Shown here: positions 1 to 10,812 of the stretch, in pieces
Numbering within the stretch: position 1 is the first letter of the stretch
How the letters are laid out: each line of letters starts with the position of its first letter
From: Hydractinia symbiolongicarpus
Taxonomy: Eukaryota > Cnidaria > Hydrozoa > Anthoathecata > Hydractiniidae
Direction of reading: 5' to 3'
DNA length: 64,000 nt
Assembly (NCBI RefSeq): GCF_029227915.1
Contig: NC_079885.1
Span: 25,111,001-25,175,000 of the forward strand
Translations under genes and position numbers: made by a program
Notes under the pieces: model-generated
What the model saw: the letters and a program-made list of their open reading frames with translations, nothing else
What the model was told of the DNA's origin: nothing
Databases searched by the model: none

Positions 1-264
1 TGAACATAGCCCACGGCCTAAATCACTTGTGATTGCCCAGAAACGCCGAAGGTCGCTATCGGAGGCAAACCGGAGAAAAAAATCAACATAAGTGTCCGGA
101 GTTTAAGGAGTGTACGCTATGTTAATTTAATTCGTTTTGAATTGCCTAGTTTAATCGCAGATTATTTGTTGTTTTTTTTCGCTTTTTTTGTCATAAGCTT
201 TATTTGTGTAGTCCAAGGAGGAAAAATTTGTAACATGTGTATCGGATACACCTTGAAGTAAGAG
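1..264. other. No gene seen
   Basis: AT-rich sequence without a convincing open frame or repeat. It is the left flank of the Penelope-like element that follows. Confidence 0.5.
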
Positions 265-276
265 GAATGACTATTC

Positions 277-413
277 TTTTGGAACTAAAAACGAACACAA
301 CTCTTTAACGACGTTTCGGCCGTACGACGGCCATTTTCAAGTATAGCTATTTACAATCGACAAATTCAACACTATATACAAAATATCGTACGATATATCA
401 TCGTACGATCAAA
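277..413 (+). repeat. Left inverted repeat (pLTR) of the PLE
   Basis: Starts TTTTGGAACTAAAAACG. By eye it is identical over all 137 bases to the reverse complement of 990-1126. It holds a nested palindrome (GGCCGTACGACGGCC region) and a second one near its inner end (ATCGTACGAT types). Confidence 0.85.
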
Positions 414-429
414 GTCTTTTCTCGACAGA

Positions 430-972
430 ATGTTTCAAGATAAGAAAGTTTTCAGTACCGTGCCTAAGTTAGAAGTTCTTATTATTTTGCCATATTTGGG
501 TAATATATCGTTGAAACTGCGAACTCACTTAGTTAAAACATTTGATAAGCATCTTCCGTGCTGTAAGCTTAGGGTTATTTTCAAATCGGGTTGTAGAATT
601 GGCAATTTTTTCCGGTTTAAGGACCGTGTTTCAAAGGCTCTGCGTTCAAAAGTCGTATATAAATATCAGTGTGATGGCTGCAATGCCATCTATTATGGGA
701 AAACTATGCGACATTTGAAAGTTAGAGCCTGCGAACACATGGCCGTTTCTGCCTTGACTGGAAAATCCGTCAAATCTATTAACCCTAGTGCGGTTTTGGA
801 GCATGTTGTTTTCTGTAAAAATAGACCATCTTTAGATAATTTTTCTATTATCTCCTCCGCATCTAATAATTTTGATTTGGAATTGAAGGAAAGCTTGTTA
901 ATCCGTAGGGATAAGCCAATTCTTAATAGAAATATTGCATCAATGCCATTATTTCTATTTTCAGATAATTGA
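430..972 (+). CDS. GIY-YIG endonuclease ORF of a Penelope-like element
   Basis: 180 aa, uninterrupted. Residues 76-110 show the PLE-type GIY-YIG module: YKYQCDGC, then AIYYGKT, then LKVRACEHM with the conserved Arg. Further on, LKESLLIRRDKPILN supplies the conserved Glu and the 'P.LN' end, and the protein closes with PLFLF. The N-terminal 60 residues (LPYLGNISLKLR) match the usual linker between reverse transcriptase and endonuclease in PLEs. The RT itself is absent. The known role of the domain is to nick target DNA to prime reverse transcription. The ATG at 430 lies 16 bp inside the left repeat boundary, so the ORF almost fills the inter-repeat space. It could still be expressed as a free endonuclease. 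Confidence 0.85.
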   Translation: MFQDKKVFSTVPKLEVLIILPYLGNISLKLRTHLVKTFDKHLPCCKLRVIFKSGCRIGNFFRFKDRVSKALRSKVVYKYQCDGCNAIYYGKTMRHLKVRACEHMAVSALTGKSVKSINPSAVLEHVVFCKNRPSLDNFSIISSASNNFDLELKESLLIRRDKPILNRNIASMPLFLFSDN

Positions 973-989
973 CTTGCCCCAACGGAATA

Positions 990-1126
990 TTTGATCGTAC
1001 GATGATATATCGTACGATATTTTGTATATAGTGTTGAATTTGTCGATTGTAAATAGCTATACTTGAAAATGGCCGTCGTACGGCCGAAACGTCGTTAAAG
1101 AGTTGTGTTCGTTTTTAGTTCCAAAA
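990..1126 (-). repeat. Right inverted repeat (pLTR) of the PLE
   Basis: Mirror image of 277-413. On the + strand it contains CTTGAAAATGGCC...GGCCGAAACGTC, a stem-loop followed by GAAACGTC that resembles the stem II/GAAA part of the hammerhead ribozymes known in PLE repeats, but with a deviant core. Confidence 0.8.
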
Positions 1127-1198
1127 GTCTGAACATACACACTAATTCAATCAAGAATGACTATTCAGGTCATTTTGAAATATTATTGTGAAACCACC

Positions 1199-1795
1199 GA
1201 CATCGTCTAAGCAATTGAGCTTCGTGAGCGGACCGAAATTGTGGAGCACGTTTGCAACGCGAAGTATACCAAGAGAATTATTGAGATTCCCCAAATTTCG
1301 ATAGAAAAAAAATCATATAAAATCAGCTTAAGGAGATATGACTGATATTTTTTCACGAAAAGGTAGGTTATTTTTTTGTCTAATAGAACAAATAAGTTTG
1401 GACCAAGCAGCTCTTATAAATGTTACCTAAAAACGTCAGTAAATAGGCTTTGTACCCCCCCCCCCCCCGTTATTTCCCGATTTTCCGTTTACCGGAAGCG
1501 AAAGACTGGGAGACTCAAGCAATCAGAAAACGGCTATCGGCTAAATTGAATTATCGTGTATTTTACAGTCCTAACACAAATACATAGTTTATACGAAGTC
1601 CTGATAATAATTGGCTTAGCTGGCATACTATTTCTCTTAATATTTGCACTTGGAAAGCTTGTATATACCTTTTGAAGGCACATTATATTAATTTAAACGT
1701 TTATAATGCGCAAAAACGTGATTTTATGGCTTCACTAAAAAGAAGATTTTAAAGTACCAAATTATCAGCTTGAATTAAAGTTGCTTCTTTTGTTG
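1199..1795 (+). repeat. Orphan copy of the Helentron 5' repeat
   Basis: Shares long blocks with 3449-4260 and 9413-10580: GGAGCACGTTTGC, TACCAAGAGAATTATTGAG, a long C run at about 1450-1468, and TTACCGGAAGCGAAAGACTGGG. In the other two places this block leads into Helentron coding sequence; here it ends in unrelated sequence. It is either a solo 5' end or a non-autonomous relative. Confidence 0.7.
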
Positions 1796-3144
1796 CACCG
1801 TGGAAATAAATTTAAGTCACCAATCCAAAACTAACATGAGAAAATACCTCTTTATAAGGTATTTGCTCATTTGTGGTTAAAAACTTTTGTACTGTTGCTA
1901 CACAGGGGGTCTTTTTACTGGTATATGTTCTAAATCTGAACTATTTTATCAAATGGTGCCTTTACCTGGAAATTCTACTTTGTTTACCTACTTTCGCATG
2001 TTGTTAAATTCTTCAACACTCGAACCTAGCAATAAATTTTTCAAGAAGTGAGCTTATGCACGACGTGTGTAGTCACAAATGACCAATTGGACTTTTGTTC
2101 GATAATGGTGGCTACCGTTAATGTAATTATTTTTTGGGGGATTAAGTTTGGACAATAAAATATTTAAAAAAGATATAAAAAAATTAGGGCTTCATCATTT
2201 TCTTTACGACCCTATGTTTTTGCATTGTGTTTCATGAGCTTACAATAATGTGGTATAGCTAAGTTATGATATGTAAAAACTACTCTTGAATGACCCTTTA
2301 GGAATGTGAAACCACATAATACACCTTAATCAAATTTTGTGTTTTTCGTAACTTTTGTGTTCAGTATGGTTGATTAGTATGCGTGTCAACTGACCAAAAA
2401 AGCCATAAGTATGAGGGCAACCTTGTTAAGTACAATTTGTACTTTCCAAATGAAAACCAGTGCTTTCAATTCTGTTGTCTTGGCCACAAAAAGTAGTGAT
2501 TTATATTTTATGTGGTTAGCCTCATTAATTCCAATAAATTTACCCTGTTATTTTTTTTCCAGGAGGTACAACATATACGGTTCTAGAGTGTTAAAAAGCT
2601 TTCATTTGAGCTACAGAAACCTTTTAAATTTCTGTTCAATAACCAACAACTGTTACGTGGGATTGAACCCATATGAATAGGAAGTGAACGCTCTACTGAC
2701 TGAACTACCAATCCCCAAAACAAAACAACCCCCAAAATGACTTTATTAGTCCCAAAAAATGATATATATTTGTAGTTTAGAAATTTAGCTCTAAATATCG
2801 TCCCTCAAAGGCACTGGATTTTAATGTATTTAGAGACTTTGTTATATATATATAACATAATATACTATATAAAAATGTTTTCTGTTTCTTTTTAGATTGC
2901 GTACAACTAGAGCGAGGAGAGATGTTATCTTTTAATACGTGAGATAAAAAGAAGAAAGCGAAACCTCACACCGCGTTGTTATTGTTTTTTTGTCAAAAAT
3001 TTGAAGCTGTTTTATAAATCTTGATAAAGTTAATGAATTGTTTTCGTTTCTGTAGATTGTTTGTTTTTGTTTATTGTTTCCCGTGAGTTTTCGAAACTTA
3101 TTGCAGCAGATACCGTGGCTTCAAGAAATCGGTTTTCATAACTA
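1796..3144. other. Intergenic, mostly featureless
   Basis: No supported gene. Short open frames here show no recognisable protein character. One tRNA-like stretch on the minus strand is annotated separately. Confidence 0.5.
2655..2716 (-). other. tRNA-like sequence / possible SINE head
   Basis: Read on the minus strand from 2716: an A-box-like TAGTTCAGTCAG with a four-pair D stem (GTTC/GAGC), then a B box GGTTCAATCCC with a plausible T stem. The acceptor ends do not pair and the anticodon arm is too short, so this is not a working tRNA. A degraded tRNA or tRNA-derived SINE head is likely. Confidence 0.4.
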
Positions 3145-3299
3145 GTGCCGTTATTTTTACGTGAAAAAAACAACCCACAAGCTGCTTCGTTCGCCTTCCC
3201 ATCTCCGAAATCGTTAACGCAAAGTCTCCATTATTATCTGCGTTCCGAGTATTATTTTCCGGTTGAAAGAGTGTACCTTACGACGCACATCCCCTTTTT

Positions 3300-3440
3300 T
3301 TACAACCTCGTCCCCAGGGTTTTCTACGTCTATGATATTCAGTTTTGGTGTATTTCCAGATATCAGCTGCAGTACGATGTTAGCACCTCGCCGTATTATA
3401 TCAAAGAGAATCAAAAAACACTAGGGACAACGATTGGCTA
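3300..3440. repeat. MITE-like repeat with GTCCCnAGnG termini
   Basis: CGTCCCCAGGGTTTTCT near 3307 faces an inverted partner, AAAACACTAGGGACAACG near 3416-3434. The imperfect terminal inverted repeats of about 16 bp enclose about 130 bp. The overlapping open frames on both strands are by-products of this repeat. Confidence 0.4.
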
Positions 3441-4274
3441 GTTTCAATTTCGCTTGGAGCTTTGCGAGCGAAGCGAAATTGTGGAGCACGTTTGCTACGC
3501 GAAGTATACCAAGAGAATTATTGAGATTCTCAAAATTTAGATAGAAAAAAATCGTATAAAATCAGGGTGAAGATATAGGACTGATATTTTTGCACGAAAA
3601 GGTAGGTTATTCTTGTCTAATAGAACAAATAAGTTCGGACCAAGCAGCTCTTATAAATGTTAGCTAAAAATGCCAGTAAATAGGCTTTGTCCCCCCCCCC
3701 CCCCCGTTATTTCCCGATTTTCCGTTTACCGGAAGCGAAAGACTGGGAAGTACACTCAAGCAATCAGAAAACGGCTATCGGCTAATTTGAATTATGGTGT
3801 ATTTTCCAGACCTAGCACAAAAACATATTTTAGGTAATTAAAATAACATATAGAAGATTTTAAAATATTAAATTATCAGCTTACATTGGTATATTTACGT
3901 GGTATCCTTTTCATGCAACAGAAGAAGTTGTGACGGTCTGGATAATCTATTTTTTATCTTTATTTTTATTTACCTAGCTAGCTAAACTACTCCTTGGTGC
4001 TTGAGGCCACCATGAAAAATATGTTTTTTAATGTCTTCCAGTCAAATAATTAATAGCAGAAACTTATAATATATCTAGCTATATGTCCAGGGTCTGGGAA
4101 AGTGTATATATTAGGCACCAGAGAGTGGTATTTGGCGATTCGGATCAGCTTTGTTGCCGTAGTGATGATTGACATTTAGCTTAATTGACGAATTACATTT
4201 GTGCTACATCTGCCATTTTTAAAATTTCACAGGGTGAAAACAAACCTAGTTTGTAGGGGGAAGAATGCAATTTT

Positions 4275-4826
4275 GAACCAAATTTTGCTGGAAGCCATAA
4301 AGACTTACGAGTTGCAGTATCAAGTTTTGTGCGTCAACACCGTTATGACGATTTTGTTTTAACCTGGGAAGAAACACACATAAGTGAGAGTGCTGATGAA
4401 TCAATTTTTGATCAGTTTAATTTAGGTGTTCATGCAACTGAACTATTTATCCATGCAACTGCAATCATGCTTAATACAGTGATTATTGTTACTAAAGCAG
4501 ACAGTACACCTGAGTATCCTTATAGCATATTTTGGCCAACATTATCTTCTATGGTTATAACGCCTGATTTAAAGGAACACACTGGTCGATATATTTTGTT
4601 GGGCCATGAAAACGAACATTTCCAATCTTTATTCTTTTCTGGTGAAGTACCTTGGCGAAACAAAAATGACAGAATTTGCAAACCTAATAATATAAAACGA
4701 ACATATGCAGATGTAATCTCTTCGAATTTGCCGCCTATGGCTAAGTCTAGTGGCAGGCTTATTTTGAGTAATTCTGGGCAAACAGCATCTTGCCAAGGTT
4801 TGACGAAAAAAGCTATAACCCTATAA
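4275..4826 (+). pseudogene. OTU-protease region, copy A (N-terminus deleted)
   Basis: The frame reads through the C-terminal part of an OTU-type cysteine protease, including HENEHFQSLFF, which holds the putative catalytic His. The GDGNCFYHA box with the catalytic Asp and Cys, present in copy B, is deleted here, so it cannot be catalytic. Unlike copy B it keeps Trp (TGG) after YSIF where copy B has TAG. Confidence 0.75.
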
Positions 4827-5340
4827 ATTTCACAAATACAAATGAGTATTTAAATCGGGTAAAAGTCCATGCATCGTCAAAACAATTAAAAGAAAATCAA
4901 CAGGAAATTCATTTTGAAATTACTTCTTCATCTCCAATGAAAAGTAAAAACCTACCTGAAAGTGAAGCACAGAATAATAAAGCAAACAGCAATGCTAAAT
5001 CTGACAAAAGAAATAATATTACAAGTGCTTTTGTAGAGTCGTTGATTCCGGTAAACAAAGAAAGAAAGTTTTAAAAACAGTTGGACGAAGTAATATTTTG
5101 GAGATGAACAAAGTTGAAGAAAAGCTAAAGCATGAATGTCAAATAAATGGTGTAAACTATTGCCAACCGTCTTCTACAGAAAGTAAGGACAAAAGGAAAG
5201 CTAGAAGACGAAAGTTAAAGACAGATATTAAAAAAGCCTCTGTACTGACAGGTGATAGCTCTGTTAAACTAGAGAACAATTTAGAAAAAAAAAATTTAAC
5301 CCTAAATAAGGCAGAAGAAATGTTAAAATAGGATTGTAAA
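4827..5340 (+). pseudogene. Basic repeat region of the Helentron protein, copy A
   Basis: Two frames (about 4790-5074 and 5098-5331) encode a Lys/Ser-rich linker with repeats ending in KARRRKLK, which would act as nuclear-localisation-like basic patches. A frame break lies near 5040 and a TAG at about 5329. Copy B reads through the first of these in one frame. Confidence 0.65.
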
Positions 5341-5448
5341 GTAAGTGGTGTAGGCTACCAGCAACCATCCTCTAACAAAACAAAAAGAAAGGCTAGGAGA
5401 AGAAAATTAAAAAATGATATTCAAGCCCATGATCAAAAAACTAATGAT

Positions 5449-6144
5449 GTGGTAGGTCAAGGTATTAGTGGCAACCCAAATGTTTATCACATGATCAACA
5501 TATTCCAGAAGGGTGAAAATATGCACATTATAAAAACCTGCACAACTTGTAAAGAGACTAGACAATTTTTTTATGAAACTGAGCCATCTGATTTGTTTCA
5601 ACACAGAACTGGGCGTATAATTTCAAATTGGAAAATCTTTGCAGATAATAAATGTTCCCGTTGTCATAGTGAATTTCTTTCACGAAAGAGAAAAGGAGAA
5701 TCAAGTTCTGCTGCCAAATTTTCTGGTATACTTTCTGACATACCACACCTTGATTGTTTAGATTCTATATACCATAATAACATGCATTTCTCAGAGGTTC
5801 CATTTTTTTTAAAGTCGTTAACGTTCATGGAAACTTTGATGATTCGAAAGATTCAGGTAGCAATGTATGTTCACTCATTAAAATATGGTATGTTAGCATC
5901 AAAAGGTCATGCTGTTGCTATACCACACAATATGAAGATTACAACCTCACTTCCTTTATTACCATCAGAAATCAGCATATTATTGTTAAAGAAAAAGAAC
6001 ACTTCTAGTAAACAATACTTTGTGTCACGTACAAAAATTGAGTCAGCATTAAAAGGACTTGTGTTTGGTTATCCCACATATGGTGACTGGTCTCAGGTTA
6101 TAATAAGTATAAAGGTCCTAACCATTGTTCAGGAATTAAACTAA
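5449..6144 (+). pseudogene. Zinc region plus DUF6570-like domain, copy A
   Basis: 231 aa without a stop. The first part has paired Cys motifs (CTTCKE, CSRCHSEF) typical of the zinc-binding N-terminus of Helitron/Helentron proteins. The later part (FMETLMIRKIQVAMYV, SKGHAVAIPHN, SLPLLPSEI, then V.RTKIESALKGLV) follows the DUF6570 pattern. A poly-T difference at about 5805-5815 joins two frames that are split in copy B. Confidence 0.7.
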
Positions 6145-6161
6145 ACGGAAAGTACTTTTTA

Positions 6162-6581
6162 GTGACACCCAATCCATATTATAGTGATGTCATGATTGAG
6201 CAAAACAGATTAGATATTTTGCCAATGGAAAGGAGTGAGATAGAGGGGATTCCAGTAGTACATCTTTCTGAAACAAACACTGATGAACAAGATAAAAGCC
6301 CTGCAGAAAACCAGTTTGATCAATTAGAATCAAATGAAGAGATAGCATCATGGTCTGGCATAGTTACCCCTTTGGCACCACAAGATTTTGATGACAAAAT
6401 TAAACATATGTTAAAAAAGTTTTTAGGTGATGATCAAGATATGCTAGAGCAAGTTATCAAACAAGGAAATATTGCTTCCACTTGCTTTAACCAAAACAAT
6501 AATGATACTCCTATTAGAGAGTTAAGTACACCTGGTTTTTTCACAATGGCTTACCCTCAGATATTTGTTAATGGAACGTGA
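6162..6581 (+). pseudogene. Inter-domain segment before Rep, copy A
   Basis: 139 aa, identical to 12902-13321. It links the DUF6570-like part to the Rep domain. Its end (FFTMAYPQIFVNGT) is the 'aYP.LF..G' entry motif of the Helitron_like_N family, after which the frame shifts into the next ORF with a 17-bp overlap. Confidence 0.65.
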
Positions 6582-7218
6582 TATAACAATTAAGCAACTA
6601 CACCCATTAGACTATTTTGATTGGGTTGAACATATATATTTTACAGGTGATAACAGAGTTACAAAACACCCATTTTTAAAATTACATTTGTTAAATCTTG
6701 GTTTGCGTAAAAAAGCACTTACTCAAGGTAGTTTTGTTGTTGCTCAGCAACTCAATGATGCACATTTAACAGTTGAGGAATTACAAAAAAATTTGGAAGA
6801 ACAGGATGAAAGTGTTCCAAGAAAGATCATCAGTATGTCCGCAAACCTACCAAACACTGATACATATTGGAGAGAGCGTAAAAAGGAGTTAGATGCACTA
6901 TGTTTTTTTATGTTAAAGGAGTTTCAGGTTTTACCTACTTATTTTGACACTAGTAGCTGTGCCGAGCATCATTGGAAACCACTTCATAAATTATTAATAG
7001 AATACTATGCAACAGTGACTCGGACCGATATTGATGAAGTTACAAATAAATTTTATTCTGATTCACATTTTAAACATAAATTGATTCATAATAACCTTCA
7101 CATTGTTACAAAATATTTCAGTGTGAGACATGCTAATTTCTCTAACACAGTGCTCAAAGAACTTTTTCAATATTGCGATTTCTGGGGTAGAATAGAATTT
7201 GCAAAATCGCGTGGTTAA
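6565..7218 (+). pseudogene. Helitron_like_N (Rep N-terminal part), copy A
   Basis: 217 aa. Landmarks are LHPLDYFDWVEHIYFTGDNR, SANLPNTDTYWRERKKELDA, LPTYFDTSSCAEHHW, and FWGRIEFAKSRG just before the stop. In working elements the next residues form the HUH metal-binding motif. Here TAA interrupts it, directly followed by MHSHDIFF in the same frame. Identical to the copy B segment, stop included. Confidence 0.8.
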
Positions 7219-7504
7219 ATGCACAGCCATGATATTTTTTTTCTCCAAAGCTTCATAATATGGTCAAATCTATAATGATTAATCATGAGGACGGAATAAG
7301 TAAAGAAACCAAGCTATATGAATGCTTACAAACAGACTTTAAAAACACAGATGATGTATTTTCTCCAAAATTTATATGATGGCGTCCACCTGGTGGAATT
7401 GAAGAAACTGTCAATGTAGAAAAAAATGGTTACCAAACAAATTACTATGGGCAAAACCAGAAGGTTGTGCATTACCTGTTGATGGAACCATTCTTCACAA
7501 CACG
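7219..7504 (+). pseudogene. Degenerate HUH-to-tyrosine linker of Rep, copy A
   Basis: No frame is open throughout. Readable islands are MHSHDIFF immediately after the stop and a WRPPGGIEE fragment, both of which fit the Rep family. The same lesions occur at 13959-14244. Confidence 0.6.
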
Positions 7505-8192
7505 TTGGCTGACATAGATACAACTCAAGGATTGAAAGAATTCCACATTAATTTTGTAAACAAAATTTTGTTACACAGATGCAGTTTGTTCTGTTGGCGT
7601 AGAAAAACCATTACTATTGTTAATCCAGATAGAACGAAAAGTAAGAAGGTTGTCAAGTATTGTAGATTTAACTTCGGAGAATTTGATGACGAAACATATA
7701 TAACTTCAGGGAAAAACATTCATCCTTATAACCCAGTAATTACTGATGGAGCACATCCACGTTATGAAGGACCATCTGATCATCCTAGACTTATACAACA
7801 TGCAAAGTGTAGACCCATGAGTTGGTTAGCAAACTGTGACACCAAGCCAATTATAGAGCAAGATTTTATTTATCTTCTTAAATATGTAGCAGGGTATGCC
7901 TGTAAAGGAGCTGCAACAACCACTGATTTAATAACTATTTATAGTAATTTATTAAATACATCTGACAGTAATGCATCTGTCCGAAGTATAGCTCAAAGAC
8001 TATTGTTAAAAACTGTTGGCATGGTTGATACACCAGGATCTGCTGCTGATTTCATTAACACTAGATCAAAATTATACCATTTCTCTAGAAAATTCAAAAG
8101 GATTGGATTGAGTGGTTATAGAACTTTAAAAATGCAGAATGGTTTTAGTGGTACTGTCACAAATTCCACACCTTTGGACAGATTTTGTGGAG
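7505..8192 (+). pseudogene. Rep catalytic-tyrosine region, copy A (truncated)
   Basis: Opens with VNKILLHRCSLFCWRRK and contains LLKYVAGYACKGA, the two-tyrosine motif (Y-x3-Y) used in rolling-circle strand transfer. The frame runs to 8236, but from 8193 it encodes the inserted repeat, not Rep. The helicase that should follow is absent. Confidence 0.75.
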
Positions 8193-8489
8193 AAAAAGAA
8201 AATAATTTACAAAGAGGTGGCAAGCCACCGCAATGATGAACTCAACCTGTTAAGTCTTTGGAAACAAGCTGGAGGTTGTACTCTTCTAGAGAATATGCCT
8301 CTAAAAGCACAATTCTCCCTTTCTACAAGGAACTAAAATAAATATATATAAAAAATAAAATAAAAAGGACACAACACATTTGAAAAGATGAACAGAACTT
8401 CAACCAAGGGCAGGTAGGTTTCGACCCATGTTTCTGAACCTAAGTACCCTGGATGTCTAGCTGGGTCACCTCGAAGAGGTCCGCGGACA
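8193..8489 (-). repeat. SINE-like repeat, antisense copy S1
   Basis: Reverse-complement match to 37762-38043, 40957-41243 and 61995-62261. On its own sense strand it starts with GTCCGCGGAC, has a pol III B-box-like GGGTCGAAACC and ends with the hairpin GGTGGCTTGCCACC followed by a TTTGTAAATTATTTTCT tail. It ends copy A of the Helentron. Confidence 0.7.
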
Positions 8490-8962
8490 TAGTTGTGATA
8501 AAAAGCATATATCATACTTTAATTCAATCACATATCTCTTATTGCATTACAACATGGTGTGGAATAAAATCCAAACATATTAATAATTTAAAACGTAAAC
8601 TACAAAAAGCTATCAAAATAATGACTTTTAATGAGCATAAAAATTTTCACAATTTGAATATATTAAGCATACTAAACATACACAATTTAGAATCATGCAA
8701 ATTAATCCATGATTATTTTAACGACAATCTTCCAGCAACATTAAAGGAACTGTTCACAAAAACGACTCATCATCATAACACCAGATTGGCTGGTAATCTT
8801 GGACTCACATTACCTCATGCACCTGACTCCGTAGGTCGCAACTTCATTTCATTTCTCGCTGTGAATTTTTGGAATCGGCTTGACTCAAGTCTAAAAACTG
8901 CCACCAGAGCCTCATTGATCACATCCTTAAAATCAGAAATGATAAAAGAGGACGAATTGTAG
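8490..8962 (+). pseudogene. 3' end of a LINE reverse transcriptase ORF (APE-type clade likely)
   Basis: The tail of an open frame (8453-8962) reads IKSIYHTLIQSHISYCITTW, followed by a Lys-rich LQKAIKIMTF segment and, near the end, HHHNTRL, AVNFWNRLDSS and TRASLITSLKSEM. That is the usual C-terminus of Jockey/CR1/RTE-like LINE ORF2 (thumb, then H.TR, then FWN.L). The RT core is missing, as expected for a 5'-truncated insertion. It abuts the antisense SINE-like repeat directly. Clade assignment is not possible by eye. Confidence 0.65.
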
Positions 8963-9412
8963 ACAAACTCAACTCATGAGAGCATCCAAAATAATTCCAT
9001 TGTTTGAGTTGGGTTACACGTAGCTGGTCTACGCTGTAAATCAACTTTTTATAAAAAGAATAGCCTTTACAAAAGTACCAATTAGTCATTTTTAGTTCCC
9101 TTCTTATTTATTTGTTATAGCCTATATATATTTTGAAGTAGCACTTATATGTAAATATGTATATATCTCTAGTTTCTCTCACTCATCTATCCTCGATACA
9201 CTAACCCAAGCGAATTCAGTCTTCTTTTATACCACTATACATTAAGCACCCTAGCATTACATTAATCACCCTAGCGAAAATATTCTATTCTTAAAAATAA
9301 ATTTACTAACTGTCAACCCATCCATCTCCACCCGCCGTAACTTGTTTGCCACTTGACCGGAAAAAAAGAAAAATATATATGTTCACAGACTAGATAACCT
9401 CTTTTAAGTTAT
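8963..9412. other. Probable LINE 3' UTR and spacer
   Basis: No gene. Likely untranslated tail of the LINE fragment, then AT-rich spacer up to the Helentron 5' repeat. Confidence 0.4.
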
Positions 9413-10812
9413 TGCGAAGCAATTGAGCTTCGCGAGCTTCGCGAGCGAAGCGAAATTGTGGAGCACGTTTGCTACGCGAAGTATACCAAGAGAATTATTG
9501 AGATTCTCAAAATTTCGATAGAAGAAAAATCATATAAAATCAGGGTAAAGAAATAGGACTGATATTTTTGCACGAAAAGGTAGGTTATTTTTTTGTCTAA
9601 TATAACAAATAAGTTTGGACCGAGCAGGTGTAATAAAAGTTAGCCATATATGCCAATAAATAGGCTTTGTACCCCTCTACCCCCCGTCTTTCGTACCCCC
9701 CCCCCCCCGTTATTTCCTGATTTTCCGTTTGCCGGAAGCGAAAGACTGGAAAGTACACTCAAGCAATCAGAAAACGGCTATCGGCTAATTTAAATTATCG
9801 TGTATTTTACAGACCTAGCACAAATACATATTTTAGGTAATTAAAAACACATATATCTTATTAGTTTTTGTGTATTTATGTTTGTACGATTATGTGGGAT
9901 TGTATTTGCATACAGAATGATTGCAATAATATTTTTTCTTTAATTATTTATATAGTTTTCACCAAGTCCTGATAATAATCAATAAATGTTTAAATCTTCC
10001 CGCTTTTTTGTTGCTATGCTTTTCGCTTAAAGTTTTGAGTTGGAAAGCTTGTACCTTTTCTTTGAAGGTGCACTTTATTAATTTGAACGTTTATAACGCG
10101 CAAAAACGTGTTGTATTTATCGCTTCATTAATAAGAAGATTTTAAAATATTAAATTATCAGCTTACATTGGTATATTTATGTGGTATCCTTTTCATGCAG
10201 CAGAAGAAGAGTGAGTTGTGACGGTCTGGATGGTCTAATTTTTATCTTTATTATATTACTTTATTATTATATCTTTATTTGCCTAGCTAGCTAAACTACT
10301 CTTTGGTGCTTGAGACCACCATGAAAAATATGTTTTTTAATGTCTTCCAGTCAAATAATTAATAGCAGAAAGTTGTAATATGTCTAGCTAGCTATATTTC
10401 CAGGGTCTGGGAAAGTGTATATATTAGGCACCAGAGAGTGGTAATTTTCTATTCGGTTCAGCTTTGTTGCCATAGTGACGATTGACATTTAGCTTAATTG
10501 ACCAATCACATTTGTGCTACATCTGCCATTTTTAAAATTTCACAGGGGGAAAACAAACCCAGTTTGTAGGGCGAAGAATGCAAAAAAATTGTAGAAATGG
10601 TAGAATAATTAGTTGACGAAAGGTAACCACAATAAAAATCTGTCTGGAAATGATGCTTAGCTTATCTAGATTTTGCTCTAAAAAATTATCTTTCCTCAAA
10701 CTTGCTAACATTGTTTTTAAAACTCCAAAATATTTATATTATATATATATTTATTGTCAAAAATGCAAGTTTTCTTTCATATATTTTTTTAACAGTAATA
10801 ATTAGGTGCATC

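Larger units (their letters stand above)
265..1166 (+). mobile_element. Short Penelope-like element (PLE) with inverted terminal repeats
   Basis: A compact unit. The 12-bp direct repeat GAATGACTATTC at 265-276 and 1155-1166 is read as the target-site duplication. Inside are two inverted 137-bp repeats (277-413 and 990-1126), one ORF between them, and a 28-bp extension after the right repeat (1127-1154). Penelope-like elements are known for LTR-like repeats in either orientation and for a short extension at one end, so the architecture fits. There is no reverse transcriptase; only the endonuclease end remains. This is a truncated or non-autonomous derivative. The perfect arms suggest it is young. 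Confidence 0.8.
3449..8192 (+). mobile_element. Helentron-type rolling-circle element, copy A (5' and 3' damaged)
   Basis: Begins with the shared 5' repeat and runs through OTU, zinc, DUF6570-like and Rep regions in the order seen in copy B (9413-17270). From about 4275 to 8192 the two are nearly identical, at a constant offset of 6740 over most of that span. Copy A lost the OTU N-terminus (junction about 4270), carries a roughly 25-bp deletion near 4780, and is cut at 8192 by a SINE-like repeat, so the helicase half is missing. It shares the stops of copy B in the Rep region, so both descend from an already broken template. Confidence 0.8.

Noticed and set aside
2411-2680. 89-aa open frame
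   Set aside because: No protein-like pattern, and it runs into the antisense tRNA-like sequence; most likely chance.
3145-3441. 98-aa (+) and 66-aa (-) overlapping frames
   Set aside because: Both lie mostly within a MITE-like repeat with GTCCC termini, with no domain signal.
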